Shown: positions 43,423 through 52,336, counted from the first letter of the stretch. The stretch is DNA of 64,000 nt from an uncultured Phascolarctobacterium sp. (GCA_905200645.1 CAJKLD010000006.1:1-64000), one strand, 5' to 3'. Notes: generated by a model not told the origin, from the letters alone. Numbers and translations: made by a program.

Positions 43423-45042
43423 TTATTTTATAGTAATACGTCCGTCGCCATAAGGATTGGCATACTCGTCGCCAATTTTAGCGTTGATATGGTTTTGCAG
43501 ATATTCAATGATGGCATCCACATCAGAGAGTTCGCCGTCTTTCAATAATTTGCAGCCCTGGAACATCACCATACCGTCGCCGCCGTCTTTCAGCATATAG
43601 GTGGTACCGCCGACGCTGTAAGTTTTCTTAAGGTCTAAGGGTTCGCCGCCAATCAGCACGTTGGTAACTCTGTAAGCGCCGTTGACCTTAGCAAAATTAC
43701 CCTTATCGTTCAGCTCAACGCCGGACGGAATACTGCTGTCAATAGTATATTGCAGACCCGCTACCTGATAGAAGCCGCCAAATTCGTCAGGATAATGGCT
43801 GGCGCCCATTTCCAGCGCGTCCAGAATCTGCTGGCCGCTGGCTTCAATAACAGCGCACATATTGCCAAAGGGGAAAGCCTCCAGCAAATCATTATAGGTA
43901 ACTACACCGGTCTTAATTTCGTTGCGGATACTACCGCCGTTGACCATAACTACGTCGCAGTCCAGTACCGCCTTATAAGCGTCGGTAACAAAATCTGCCA
44001 AGCTGCATTCAGCGTTGCGCACTAAGCGTTCGCCGGTCTGCGGGTCGTTGCTGCGCAGCTGCACTAAGGCTTCGCCCACAGGCTGCTTGAGCAGCGGCTC
44101 ATATTTAGCCATTTCCCGGGAAATAACCTTTTGCACCTTAGCGTCGTCGCCCACGTCCTCCTGCAAAAGGGTGCTGCTCAATTTTCCGTCCGTGCCGATA
44201 ACCACTTGACCAACTGTTTTAAGCTTGGTACCGGTTTGCGCAATCAGCACATCCTTGCCCAAATAATTCTTAACATATTTGCCCTGAATTTTTTCGTGGG
44301 AATGACCGTCAATCACTGCGTCTACGCCGCGAGTGTTGGCCGCTACGTTAATGCTGTTCCATTGCTCGATAGAACCGTTAATGCCCAAATGGCCTACCAG
44401 GAATACATAATCGGCGCCGTTTTCGCGAGCGCGGTTAATGCTTTTTTGCAGCTGGCGGTACAGCTTTTCGCCGCCGGCATCCTCGCTGAAGCCATAAATA
44501 TAATTGCCCTTACCGTCCTGGAAGTAGGTAGGCGTAGAGGATACCAAGGTACCTGGCGTGGTAACGCCTACAAAAGCAACCTTCGTATCGTCAAACTGCA
44601 TCATTTTATAGTCCGGCAGCAGCTTTTTATTGGTTTGCAGATTAACAATGTTAGCGCTGTAATAGCCGCATTTTTGCTTTTTGGCCAGTTCTAAAAAGCG
44701 ATTCATGCCATAGTCAAATTCATGATTGCCGGGAATAGCAAAGTCGTAGCCCACAGCGTTCATAATGTTTATCACAGCGTCGCCGGTGGAAAGCTTGCCA
44801 ATGGGCGCGCCCTGAATAGCGTCGCCTGCATCTACCAACGCCACATAAGGAGTTTTGTGCAGCATATCCTTTTTAATCTGCGCTACGGTGGCAAAGCCTA
44901 AATTATCGTTGACGCCGCAGTGAATATCGTTAGTATGCAAAATTACAATATCCTTATCAGCCGCCCAGCCTACAAGCGGCACAGCAGTTGTCAGGCCCAC
45001 GGTTAAAAGGGACAGCAAATAGTTTTTCCAGTGTTTTTTCAT
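43423..45042 (-). CDS. Secreted bifunctional UDP-sugar hydrolase / 5'-nucleotidase
   Basis: A 539-residue UshA/YfkN-like protein. After a signal peptide (cleaved near GWAA/DK) comes the metallophosphatase domain with HTNDIHCG, DAGDAIQG, GNHEFDYG and DGHSHE, then the 5'-nucleotidase C-terminal domain with NGGSIRNEIKTG and GDGMVMFQG. It dephosphorylates extracellular nucleotides. GGAGG upstream of the ATG at 45042 decides the start; an in-frame extension to 45114 lacks one. It follows the MetQ-like gene by 74 bases. Confidence 0.92.
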   Translation of the reverse strand: MKKHWKNYLLSLLTVGLTTAVPLVGWAADKDIVILHTNDIHCGVNDNLGFATVAQIKKDMLHKTPYVALVDAGDAIQGAPIGKLSTGDAVINIMNAVGYDFAIPGNHEFDYGMNRFLELAKKQKCGYYSANIVNLQTNKKLLPDYKMMQFDDTKVAFVGVTTPGTLVSSTPTYFQDGKGNYIYGFSEDAGGEKLYRQLQKSINRARENGADYVFLVGHLGINGSIEQWNSINVAANTRGVDAVIDGHSHEKIQGKYVKNYLGKDVLIAQTGTKLKTVGQVVIGTDGKLSSTLLQEDVGDDAKVQKVISREMAKYEPLLKQPVGEALVQLRSNDPQTGERLVRNAECSLADFVTDAYKAVLDCDVVMVNGGSIRNEIKTGVVTYNDLLEAFPFGNMCAVIEASGQQILDALEMGASHYPDEFGGFYQVAGLQYTIDSSIPSGVELNDKGNFAKVNGAYRVTNVLIGGEPLDLKKTYSVGGTTYMLKDGGDGMVMFQGCKLLKDGELSDVDAIIEYLQNHINAKIGDEYANPYGDGRITIK

Positions 45043-45116
45043 TATATATACCTCCTTATGTACTAATAATAAATTACGCATATTATAGTTTTTGTCAAGC
45101 GCTTCTTGGTTCAAGC

Positions 45117-45926
45117 TTAAAATACGGACACTACGGCTCCGCCAAAATTATCGTAAATAAATTGACTAATTTCCTCGGACTGCAGAACGTTGAGCAGCTT
45201 TTTGATATCCTCGCTGTTTTCTTCGCCATTACGCACGCCTACACAGCCGCAAAAAGCGCTGGCAGGTCCTTCGCGATACAGGGAATCGGCATAGGGATTT
45301 AAGCCAAGCCCTTGAGCCTGCTGAGCTGTTAAAACGCTCATATTGCTATTTTCGTACACGGACTTAACATCCGCATAATCGTTTTCATAAATACGGAAGG
45401 GTCTGTTCATGTCGGCAATACTGTCCGTATCGCAGTAGGCAGCAGCGCCGCTCTTTAAGGTCAAGATACAGGCGTCCTGCAGCAGCCACAGGGCGCGTCC
45501 CATATAGCCGTTCTGCGGCAGCATAATCATAGCTCCGTCCCAGGCCGCTTCAACACTGTTAAACTCTTTGGAATAAATACCCATAGGCTCTACAAACACC
45601 TTGGCGCCCACTGTCAGCGGCAGCTGATGCTCGTCGGCAAACGCCCTAAATTCATGCTCCGTTTGCAGAAAGTGCGCATCCAGCCTGCCCTCCAGTAAAT
45701 CTAAAGCGGCCTGCGTACCCTCGCTGCCGTCATCGGCATAGCCCACATATTCCACCTGCACTCCCTGCTGCGCCAAAATCGGTATGGCCCTATCCAGTAT
45801 TTTGCCGTAAGGATAAGAAATCGTACCCACCTTCAGCGTACCGGCATAAGCGTTCACTGCGAAACTGCAGGTTAAGACTGCCGCTGCCAAAGCCAGCAGA
45901 AAGGCTTTACGTAAACAATTTTTCAT
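45117..45926 (-). CDS. MetQ/NlpA-family substrate-binding protein, orphan
   Basis: A 269-residue periplasmic binding protein. The mature part starts TLKVGTISYPYGKILDRAIP and has DGSEGTQAALDLLEGRLDAHFLQ, the usual NlpA/MetQ layout. The signal peptide ends AVNAYAG without a lipobox cysteine, so it is probably soluble rather than a lipoprotein. No MetN or MetI gene is present, and I see no SAM riboswitch upstream. Its promoter has a TATAAT box and palindromic site B. The 5'-nucleotidase follows. The ligand need not be methionine. Confidence 0.85.
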   Translation of the reverse strand: MKNCLRKAFLLALAAAVLTCSFAVNAYAGTLKVGTISYPYGKILDRAIPILAQQGVQVEYVGYADDGSEGTQAALDLLEGRLDAHFLQTEHEFRAFADEHQLPLTVGAKVFVEPMGIYSKEFNSVEAAWDGAMIMLPQNGYMGRALWLLQDACILTLKSGAAAYCDTDSIADMNRPFRIYENDYADVKSVYENSNMSVLTAQQAQGLGLNPYADSLYREGPASAFCGCVGVRNGEENSEDIKKLLNVLQSEEISQFIYDNFGGAVVSVF

Positions 45927-45971
45927 AGTGTCACTCCCTTCTTTGCTTGCAAGACTTACTTTGCCAGCTTA

Positions 45972-46027
45972 ATTATAAAGCAACCCGGCAGAAAAATCCC
46001 CACCCGCAGCAGTCGTTTTGGGGTGGG
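45972..46027 (-). promoter_or_regulatory. Palindromic site B plus -10 box of the MetQ-like gene
   Basis: On the minus strand CCCACCCCA (46019-46027), 12 bases, CGGGTGGGG (45998-46006), then exactly 20 bases to TATAAT (45972-45977). This is the same geometry as at 101-156, and again there is no -35 box. The leader is about 40 bases and includes GGGAG before the ATG at 45926. The site is also about 95 bases upstream of the expected start of the divergent lipoprotein transcript and could act there too. Confidence 0.65.
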
Positions 46028-46073
46028 ATTTTTTTCTGCGCCATGAAAACTTGCTTTTTCCACGGCATTCCCT

Positions 46074-46101
46074 TTGTTATGAACGGGGAATATGATATAA
46101 T
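46074..46101 (+). promoter_or_regulatory. Promoter of solute-binding lipoprotein 1 gene
   Basis: TTGTTA (46074-46079), 16 bases, TATAAT (46096-46101). The gene starts at 46156 after GAGGAGG. Confidence 0.6.
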
Positions 46102-46155
46102 TTTTATAAGCTTAACCACATTTCAGACTAATTTTCCGCCGAGGAGGTTATACAT

Positions 46156-47520
46156 TTGAAAAAACTGTTATTTATACTTATCCTTCTGGTTGCTACGGCA
46201 GCTCTGTTTACCGGCTGCGCAGACCAAAACAAGCTTAGCGCCGAACAGCCCACGACCATTACGATTTGGCACGTATACGGCAATCAGACCAAATCGCCGC
46301 TCAACGACGCTATCGCTGAATTTAACGCCACCGAGGGCAAAAAGCAGGGAGTAATAGTAAAAATAACCTCCCTCACCAACTCCACTGCCATTGATAAAGC
46401 GTTGATTGCGTCTGCCAACAAGGAGCCGGGCTTTGCGCCCATGCCCAATTTATTCACCGCCTATCCGCGTTTGTTGAACATGATAGACAACAAGCTGTTT
46501 TTAGACTGGTCCCAATATTTTACGTCAGAGGAGCTGGCAGCCTATAATTCGGACTTTTTGCGGGAGGGCTACGAGGGCAAGGCTTTATTTGTGCTGCCCA
46601 TTGCCAAATCCACCGACGTGCTGTTTGTCAACCAAACCCTGTTTGACCGTTTTGCAGCCGCCACCGGCGCAACGCTGGAGCAGATGCGCGATTTTGACAA
46701 AATTTTTGAGCTGTGCCGCCGTTATCACGCTTGGAGCGGCGGACGGGATATGTTTCAGATTAACGAATATTACCATTATTTCCACATCAATATGGCGTCC
46801 TTTGGCAAAGATTTTATCCAAAACGACACCGCCAATACCCGAGACCCGATTTTTGCGCGAATTTTTTTACCCATGGCTAAGGCTGCCATTGCCGGCGGCT
46901 TATGCGTCGAAAAGGGCTACGCCTCCGACAGATGGGTGACGGCGGCGATTATCAGCAACGTGGGCTCCTCCGCAGGCGTATTATATAATCGCGATTACGT
47001 CATTTACGATAACAACAAAAAGGAAAGCGTAACCAATATCTGCCTGCCCTATCCCGGATTTTTGGCTGCAGGCGGCAAGCCCATGTTTCCGCACCGCGGC
47101 GTAGGCCTTTTTGCCCGCAAAAGCGACAACGAAAAAGAAAATCTGGCGGCGGCTGTTTTTGCCAAGTGGATAGGTCAAAAAGCACACAATCTGCAGTTTG
47201 CTACTAACATCGGTTATCTGCCCGTCAACCAGCAGGCCTTAAAAGAGCTTTTGGCTAATCCTCAAAGCATAACCTCGCCTAAGCACCGCCAGCTGTACGA
47301 AAGCCAAAAGCTGGCTGCCGACGAATACGCTTATTTATATTTACCACGCAGTAAAAACGTCAGCAAAATTCAATTTAAAGTAGAAAACGTTACCCGTCTG
47401 ATTTTAGCCGACGCGCAAAAGAAATATCGCGAGCGAGTACAGACCGGTGAAGCGCCGGAAACGGTCTGCGACGAACTGGCGGCAAAAAGCCTGCGTCAAC
47501 TGCAGGAATATCAACTCTAA
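46156..47520 (+). CDS. Family 1 extracellular solute-binding lipoprotein (copy 1), orphan
   Basis: A 454-residue lipoprotein: hydrophobic start with the lipobox LFTGC (Cys about residue 21) and a mature domain beginning TITIWHVYGNQTKSPLND, the fold of family 1 solute-binding proteins. The start is TTG at 46156 with GAGGAGG eight bases upstream. It is a clear paralogue of the protein at 56388 (shared IWHVYG-QTKSPLND, VLPIAKST/MLPIAKST, AIAGGLCVEKGYASDRW). No permease or ATPase genes are nearby; instead a LuxR/MalT-like regulator follows after 19 bases. I infer a sensory role. Confidence 0.85.
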   Translation: MKKLLFILILLVATAALFTGCADQNKLSAEQPTTITIWHVYGNQTKSPLNDAIAEFNATEGKKQGVIVKITSLTNSTAIDKALIASANKEPGFAPMPNLFTAYPRLLNMIDNKLFLDWSQYFTSEELAAYNSDFLREGYEGKALFVLPIAKSTDVLFVNQTLFDRFAAATGATLEQMRDFDKIFELCRRYHAWSGGRDMFQINEYYHYFHINMASFGKDFIQNDTANTRDPIFARIFLPMAKAAIAGGLCVEKGYASDRWVTAAIISNVGSSAGVLYNRDYVIYDNNKKESVTNICLPYPGFLAAGGKPMFPHRGVGLFARKSDNEKENLAAAVFAKWIGQKAHNLQFATNIGYLPVNQQALKELLANPQSITSPKHRQLYESQKLAADEYAYLYLPRSKNVSKIQFKVENVTRLILADAQKKYRERVQTGEAPETVCDELAAKSLRQLQEYQL

Positions 47521-47539
47521 CTAAGTGACGGTGTAATTG

Positions 47540-50011
47540 ATGAAAAAGCTTAACAGTTTATATTTTTCCCCGCGTATACAGCAGCTGCTGGCCCAGATGT
47601 CATCGGTAGGTACAACGCTGATATCGGCGCCCATGGGTTACGGCAAAACCATAGCGGTAAATTATTTTTTGCAGGCGCAGGAGCAAAAGGGCCATATCGT
47701 TATGCGTCAAAGCATTTACGGCGCCGGCAGAGAAGTCTTTTGGCAGGGAGTGCGGCGCACCTGGAGCGTCCTGCCTTTGGGAGAAGCGCTCTCGCAGCAG
47801 GCAATGCCCGTAGATACCAACAGCCGCGCCTTGATTTTGGAATTGTTTGCTAAGCTTTTGCCGCAAGAGGAATGCTATTGGTTTATAGACGATTTGCACC
47901 TGCTGGAGGATAAGGCGGCCAGTGAATTTATTTACGCTTTAAGTAAGGCGGGGTTTGCCAATCTGCATCTTTTGCTGGCCAGCAGAAAAAAGATTTTCAC
48001 GCAGGCGCAGCGTATGAGCCTGGGTCAACGGGTACTGCTGATTGATAAGCAGGCTTTGGCGCTTACGCGGGCGGAGCTTACTGAATACAGCCAACGCTGT
48101 AGCCTGACAATTCCCGCAAGACTGCTTAACTCGCTGCACGAAGCCTGTGAAGGCTGGATTTCTATTATCTACCTGAACTTTTTGTCTTACAGCAAGTATC
48201 AGCGCCTGCTGCTGGACAACAAAAGCGTCTACGAAATGATTACCTCTGTCTTATTGGAGCCATTGACAACAACGCAGCGAACCCTACTGCTGCTCATGGG
48301 ACAGCCCGAAGAATTTACGGCGCAGCAGATAGCCTTTGCGTACGGTAATGATGGTACGGAGGAAATTCACCGGCTATTGGATTTTAACGCCTTTATTATC
48401 TCGTTGGCTAACGGTAATCTGCGCTGCCATCACATGCTGAAGCAGGCCACGCGCCACGCCTTCTCGCTTTTGCCCCAAGACGAGCAGAGAAAGTATTTCT
48501 GCCGGTTTGGTCAATGGTATGTACAGCAGCAGGATTATGAGGAAGCGTTGGACTGGCTGTATCGCGGGCAGGATTTTACAGGTCTATTGGCGGCAGTACA
48601 GCAGCTGCGTGATTGGTCCATGCGTGAGGAACACAAGCGGCATTTGTTTGATTGGCTGCGTGAGTGTTCCCCCAAAATTTTGTGGCAGTATCCGCAGGCA
48701 GTGCTGATTATCATGCGCAGAATGTTTTCGCTGAACATGATTCAAGAAATGCTGCAGGTCAAGGATTGGTATATTACCGCATTGGAGCGCAACGCCGCGC
48801 TTACTGCCGCAGAACGCAATAATTATTACGGCGAGCTGGAGGTTATCCTCAGCTTTTTGGCGTTCAACAGCATTACAGGTATGAGCAGGCATCATCGTAA
48901 GGCTTACCAATTACTTAGCGGCGCGCCGCAGACCTTAAGCAAGCAGGGTGTGTGGACCTTTGGCGCTCCTAGTATTCTTGGCTTGTACCTCAAGGCCAGC
49001 GGCGGTCTGCAGCAAACCATAGACGAAATGTACGATTGTATGCCGCCATATTATCTGCTGAGTAATTGGCATGGAGCCGGCGCCGCGGAGGCGACGGAAG
49101 CGGAAGCCCTGCTTTTACAGGGGCGCTATGACGAAATGAATATCTGCCTGGAAAAGGCTTATTATTTGGCGCGCAAGCACGGTCAGGAATGTATAACCCT
49201 GTGCTGTGATTTTTTGGCAATGCAGCGCGATATTTTCCACGGCGTCCCCAATGGGCAGATAGAAAAATATCGTCGGCATGAGGACAGCGTCTGGAAGCAA
49301 AGTATGCTGCTTAACACCGCGGATATGTGCATAGGCTTTTATTATGCGCTTTTAGGTAAAATACAGCAGCTGCCGGGCTGGCTGACCAGCCGGGAGCCGG
49401 GCGAAGCCTCCGTACTCTACCCTGCGCGGGCGTGCTGCAATTATATTGCGGCGCAGTGCCTGCTGGCGAAGGAGCGTTATACGGAGCTTTTGGCGCGTTA
49501 TGACGATTTGCAGGCAGAATGCAGGCTTTACAACAATTTTTTGTGCCAGCTGTATTTGCTGGTACAAAAGGCCGCAGCGTTAGCAGGCTTAGGCGAGCTA
49601 AAAAAGGCCAAGCCTGTGCTGGACCAAGCGCTGCAGCTGGCTGCCGCCGACAACCTTTTGCTTCCCTTTGCGCAGAACATTACGCTTTTACAGGAGCTGC
49701 TTATGCAGGAGCGCACCGGCAAATATGGCGAGCTGGCAGAGAAAATTTTGGTTTTAGGACGGCAGTTTACGGCAGGACGGGACCAGCTGCGGCAGGCAGG
49801 CTTAGCAGCCAAGCTTTTAACGGAGCTGTCACCCCAGGAGCTGCAGATTGCGCAGCTGGCGGCTGCACGGCATACCAATAAAGAAATTGCCGCCGCGCTT
49901 AGTCTACAGGAGGGAACGATTAAGCAATATCTGAACCGTATCTTTTTAAAGCTGCAAATCGATACCGAAGCGAAGAATAAGCGTCACCAGCTAAGCAACT
50001 ATTTTTCGTAA
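47540..50011 (+). CDS. LuxR-family STAND-type (MalT-like) regulator
   Basis: A protein of about 823 residues with a P-loop (SAPMGYGKT), a Walker-B-like FIDDLHLLE, a long helical region that looks like TPR-type repeats (about 330-740) and a C-terminal LuxR helix-turn-helix (LSPQELQIAQLAAARHTNKE, then IAAALSLQEGTIKQYLNRIF). MalT-like proteins oligomerise on binding ATP and an inducer to activate promoters. It is transcribed with the solute-binding lipoprotein. The start is uncertain: TTG at 47537 or ATG at 47540, both with a weak ribosome binding site. It is a candidate reader of site A/B/C, but other regulators are near. Confidence 0.85.
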   Translation: MKKLNSLYFSPRIQQLLAQMSSVGTTLISAPMGYGKTIAVNYFLQAQEQKGHIVMRQSIYGAGREVFWQGVRRTWSVLPLGEALSQQAMPVDTNSRALILELFAKLLPQEECYWFIDDLHLLEDKAASEFIYALSKAGFANLHLLLASRKKIFTQAQRMSLGQRVLLIDKQALALTRAELTEYSQRCSLTIPARLLNSLHEACEGWISIIYLNFLSYSKYQRLLLDNKSVYEMITSVLLEPLTTTQRTLLLLMGQPEEFTAQQIAFAYGNDGTEEIHRLLDFNAFIISLANGNLRCHHMLKQATRHAFSLLPQDEQRKYFCRFGQWYVQQQDYEEALDWLYRGQDFTGLLAAVQQLRDWSMREEHKRHLFDWLRECSPKILWQYPQAVLIIMRRMFSLNMIQEMLQVKDWYITALERNAALTAAERNNYYGELEVILSFLAFNSITGMSRHHRKAYQLLSGAPQTLSKQGVWTFGAPSILGLYLKASGGLQQTIDEMYDCMPPYYLLSNWHGAGAAEATEAEALLLQGRYDEMNICLEKAYYLARKHGQECITLCCDFLAMQRDIFHGVPNGQIEKYRRHEDSVWKQSMLLNTADMCIGFYYALLGKIQQLPGWLTSREPGEASVLYPARACCNYIAAQCLLAKERYTELLARYDDLQAECRLYNNFLCQLYLLVQKAAALAGLGELKKAKPVLDQALQLAAADNLLLPFAQNITLLQELLMQERTGKYGELAEKILVLGRQFTAGRDQLRQAGLAAKLLTELSPQELQIAQLAAARHTNKEIAAALSLQEGTIKQYLNRIFLKLQIDTEAKNKRHQLSNYFS

Positions 50012-50036
50012 ACTAACTAATGGTTAATTATTTAAT

Positions 50037-50091
50037 AATAGGGTTTAGGCTATACTATATTTGATAAAGTATAGCCAGACCCTATTTTTTT
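50037..50091 (+). terminator. Intrinsic terminator of the LuxR/MalT-like gene
   Basis: AATAGGGT/ACCCTATT and GGCTATACT/AGTATAGCC form a long interrupted stem, followed by seven T residues. Confidence 0.85.
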
Positions 50092-50114
50092 ATGCTGGCG
50101 AAAGGAGCAATAAA

Positions 50115-50807
50115 ATGAAACGATGGCAAACTATTCTTTCCTCCTGCTTAGTGGTACTGCTTATGCTGACAAGCGTTGTTTGGGCAGCTAGCAAATATAA
50201 AACCCAAATCAAAGTCACCGGAAGCAAGCTTGCCGTGCAGCACTGTGTTGTAGGCAACGGTAAGCTTAAAGAATCGGCGGTTTTAATAAATAAGAAGAAT
50301 AAGATTATAGCCCGTTGGAAAGCGCGTACCAGCAACAAATGGTACAAGGTTTACGATGATGGCTGGAAGGACATCCGCTTCATTCCTTACACCATAGACA
50401 TGAGTGAGTATAGCGCAGGTAGGTATCGTTTTGTCGCTACTACTGTCTTTGAGAATAAACGGACAGTTAAGAGCACAAACTGGATTAACTATAAGCCAAA
50501 GTTATTGATGAAGTACAGCCAAACGAAGGTGGTACGCAATGCCAATGGCGATATTTTGCAGCGTCTGTATTTTAAAAAGAACGGCTCCAAAGGCAAGTAT
50601 TGCTATGCGCAGATTTTTGATAAAAGTAACAAGTTGGTATACAGCGTAAAGCATAAGTCGCAAAATAGCAGCCAAGATTTTTCTTTCGGCTGGAATGGCT
50701 GGGGCAGAAACACATCTGCAAAAAAATGCCCGAAGGGTATCTATACGGTTAAATACTGGATGGACGGAGTTAATCCCAAAACGGCGAAGTTCCGCTTAAG
50801 CATCTAA
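50115..50807 (+). CDS. Secreted beta-rich protein with FlgD-like C-terminal domain
   Basis: A 230-residue protein with a signal peptide (cleavage near VWAA/SK). The mature part is basic and rich in Lys, Tyr and Asn. The C-terminal stretch SFGWNGWGRNTSAKKCPKGI followed by YTVKYW resembles FlgD-type Ig domains (WDG...G.Y.V). AAAGGAG precedes the ATG at 50115; an in-frame upstream extension overlaps the terminator and is rejected. It is 13 bases from the next secreted-protein gene. The function is unknown. Confidence 0.7.
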   Translation: MKRWQTILSSCLVVLLMLTSVVWAASKYKTQIKVTGSKLAVQHCVVGNGKLKESAVLINKKNKIIARWKARTSNKWYKVYDDGWKDIRFIPYTIDMSEYSAGRYRFVATTVFENKRTVKSTNWINYKPKLLMKYSQTKVVRNANGDILQRLYFKKNGSKGKYCYAQIFDKSNKLVYSVKHKSQNSSQDFSFGWNGWGRNTSAKKCPKGIYTVKYWMDGVNPKTAKFRLSI

Positions 50808-50820
50808 GGAGGGTCGAATT

Positions 50821-52239
50821 ATGAAAAAGAGAAATATAGTCAGCTTGCTTATAACCCTGCTTTTATGCTGTTTGACCATGGTGGCTATGGCTGCAAAGGA
50901 CGACTGGAAAAATGTACAGGGCAGCTATGTATGGACGGAAAGCAGTCAATATAATAACGGTATTTTGAATATCAAGCCCTTGGAAGAAGATATCTATCTG
51001 TTTGAGTTTAAGGTAATGCGCGGCAGCGAGGCCAAAGACAGCTCCGAAACCTTTCAGACCGCCGGAACCCTGCTGCTGAACGATAACGGCGTTGGCGAGG
51101 CAGACTTACCCGTGGGTCAAGACGATGTAGTAACGCTTCAGTTCACGTTAGCGGATAAAACACTTACCGTTAAGCAAGAAGGTAAGCTGCCGTTGGACGT
51201 TCAGGGAGCTTATACATTTAACGAGCCCGGCTTTGACGCATCGGAAAATGCCGCTGTGGCGATTATCGAAAGCCTGCCGTCTAATTTGACAAGCCTTGGC
51301 GCCGCTAACCGCCCGTATAAGCTGTTATATGCCGACGAAACGGTGGACGGCTGGTTCTATCAGGTTATCGCCGTACATGAGCCTACCAATACTATTATCG
51401 GCAAATACCTGGTAGCCGCAGATTTAAGCGCAGTATATCGTAACGACGAAAACATACCCGGTTTGATTTATGGTACGCCGGAAAATATGCTGGCCGCTCA
51501 ACGGATACCGCTGGTAGAAGAAGAAGACCAGGACGACCCGCCTGCCGTAGAAAACGGCGAGCCGCAAGGCAATACCGAGGAAGAAGACCGGCCGGCTGCC
51601 AACGAGGCGCAAGCCACCCCGTTAGTAAAAATTGCTGCCGAGCAAGAAAACCTGCGCGTGGGCGACAGCACCAAAATTACCGCGCAGCTTCCCGGTAACC
51701 TTGGCTACGAGATTGCCAGCCTGCAAAGCTCCAACAAAAACGTACTAAAAATTGACGGCAATAAAATTGTCGGCGTAGCTCCGGGTACGGCAAGTATCAA
51801 GGGTACACTTAAGCTGGAAAAGGGCAAGAAAGATTTTGAAGTAAACGTAACGGTTTTCGAGCCTAAACTGGAAGCAGACAATATGCCGACACATATTAAC
51901 ATAGGCGACAAGCTGCCGTTACAAACCTTTATCACCGGTCAGGAAGGCTTTGTGAAGGCCCAATGGAGCGTTAATGATGAAAAAATAGCCGTTATTAACA
52001 AGGGCCAGCTTGTAGGCAAGGCGGACGGACTGGTAACGGTAACGGCAAAGCACGGCGATATGCAAAGCTCTTGGTTCGTTGCCGTAGGTAATGCAGAGCT
52101 GCCTATGGGAGCAATCGGCGAGGACGAGGACGACGACTATAGCTGGATGACCGCTCTGTTGGCTGTCTTTATTGGCGGTGTTGTTGTCATTGGCGGCGGC
52201 GCATTTTGGTTATATAAACGTTTTTGCACTAAAAAGTAA
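50821..52239 (+). CDS. Membrane-anchored protein with two bacterial Ig-like domains
   Basis: A 472-residue protein: signal peptide (cleavage near AMAA/KD), an N-terminal beta-rich domain, an acidic Glu/Asp/Pro linker (about 235-265), two BIG2-like domains (LRVGDSTKITAQL...IVGVAPGTASIKG and INIGDKLPLQT...QLVGKADGLVTVTAK), a DEDDDYSW segment and a C-terminal membrane helix with a KRFCTKK tail. It is presumably held in the membrane facing out. It stands upstream of the first ydjG-ydjH cassette, separated by the ydjI fragment. Confidence 0.75.
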   Translation: MKKRNIVSLLITLLLCCLTMVAMAAKDDWKNVQGSYVWTESSQYNNGILNIKPLEEDIYLFEFKVMRGSEAKDSSETFQTAGTLLLNDNGVGEADLPVGQDDVVTLQFTLADKTLTVKQEGKLPLDVQGAYTFNEPGFDASENAAVAIIESLPSNLTSLGAANRPYKLLYADETVDGWFYQVIAVHEPTNTIIGKYLVAADLSAVYRNDENIPGLIYGTPENMLAAQRIPLVEEEDQDDPPAVENGEPQGNTEEEDRPAANEAQATPLVKIAAEQENLRVGDSTKITAQLPGNLGYEIASLQSSNKNVLKIDGNKIVGVAPGTASIKGTLKLEKGKKDFEVNVTVFEPKLEADNMPTHINIGDKLPLQTFITGQEGFVKAQWSVNDEKIAVINKGQLVGKADGLVTVTAKHGDMQSSWFVAVGNAELPMGAIGEDEDDDYSWMTALLAVFIGGVVVIGGGAFWLYKRFCTKK

Positions 52240-52262
52240 GCGTTTCACTTACGGCGGCAACC

Positions 52263-52319
52263 CCGCCTAAGTTCTGCCCGGAATGCGGCAATTTACTCGA
52301 TGATAAAGATGTGCAATAA
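52263..52319 (+). pseudogene. 3' remnant of a ydjI-like gene
   Basis: Read in the proper frame, this encodes PPKFCPECGNLLDDKDVQ and stop. It matches the last residues of the SPFH protein at 58328 (PPKFCPECGDLFDDKDIQ, stop) with only three or four differences. Nothing upstream resembles the rest of ydjI. Its stop codon lies 17 bases before the first ydjG start, so it records that this cassette was once the downstream part of a ydjI-ydjG-ydjH operon. Confidence 0.85.
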
Positions 52320-52336
52320 ACAAAGAGGTGAATCTT

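Noticed and set aside
45927..45971. SAM (S-box) riboswitch before the MetQ-like gene
   Set aside because: The leader is only about 40 bases and has no room for the structure.
45992..46036. Site B as an ordinary intrinsic terminator (G+C-rich inverted repeat followed by T residues)
   Set aside because: It lies between two divergent genes, where no transcript should end. The same spaced half-sites recur at 101-130 and 57820-57849, and their distance to a -10 box is kept. The arms also pair imperfectly as a simple stem.
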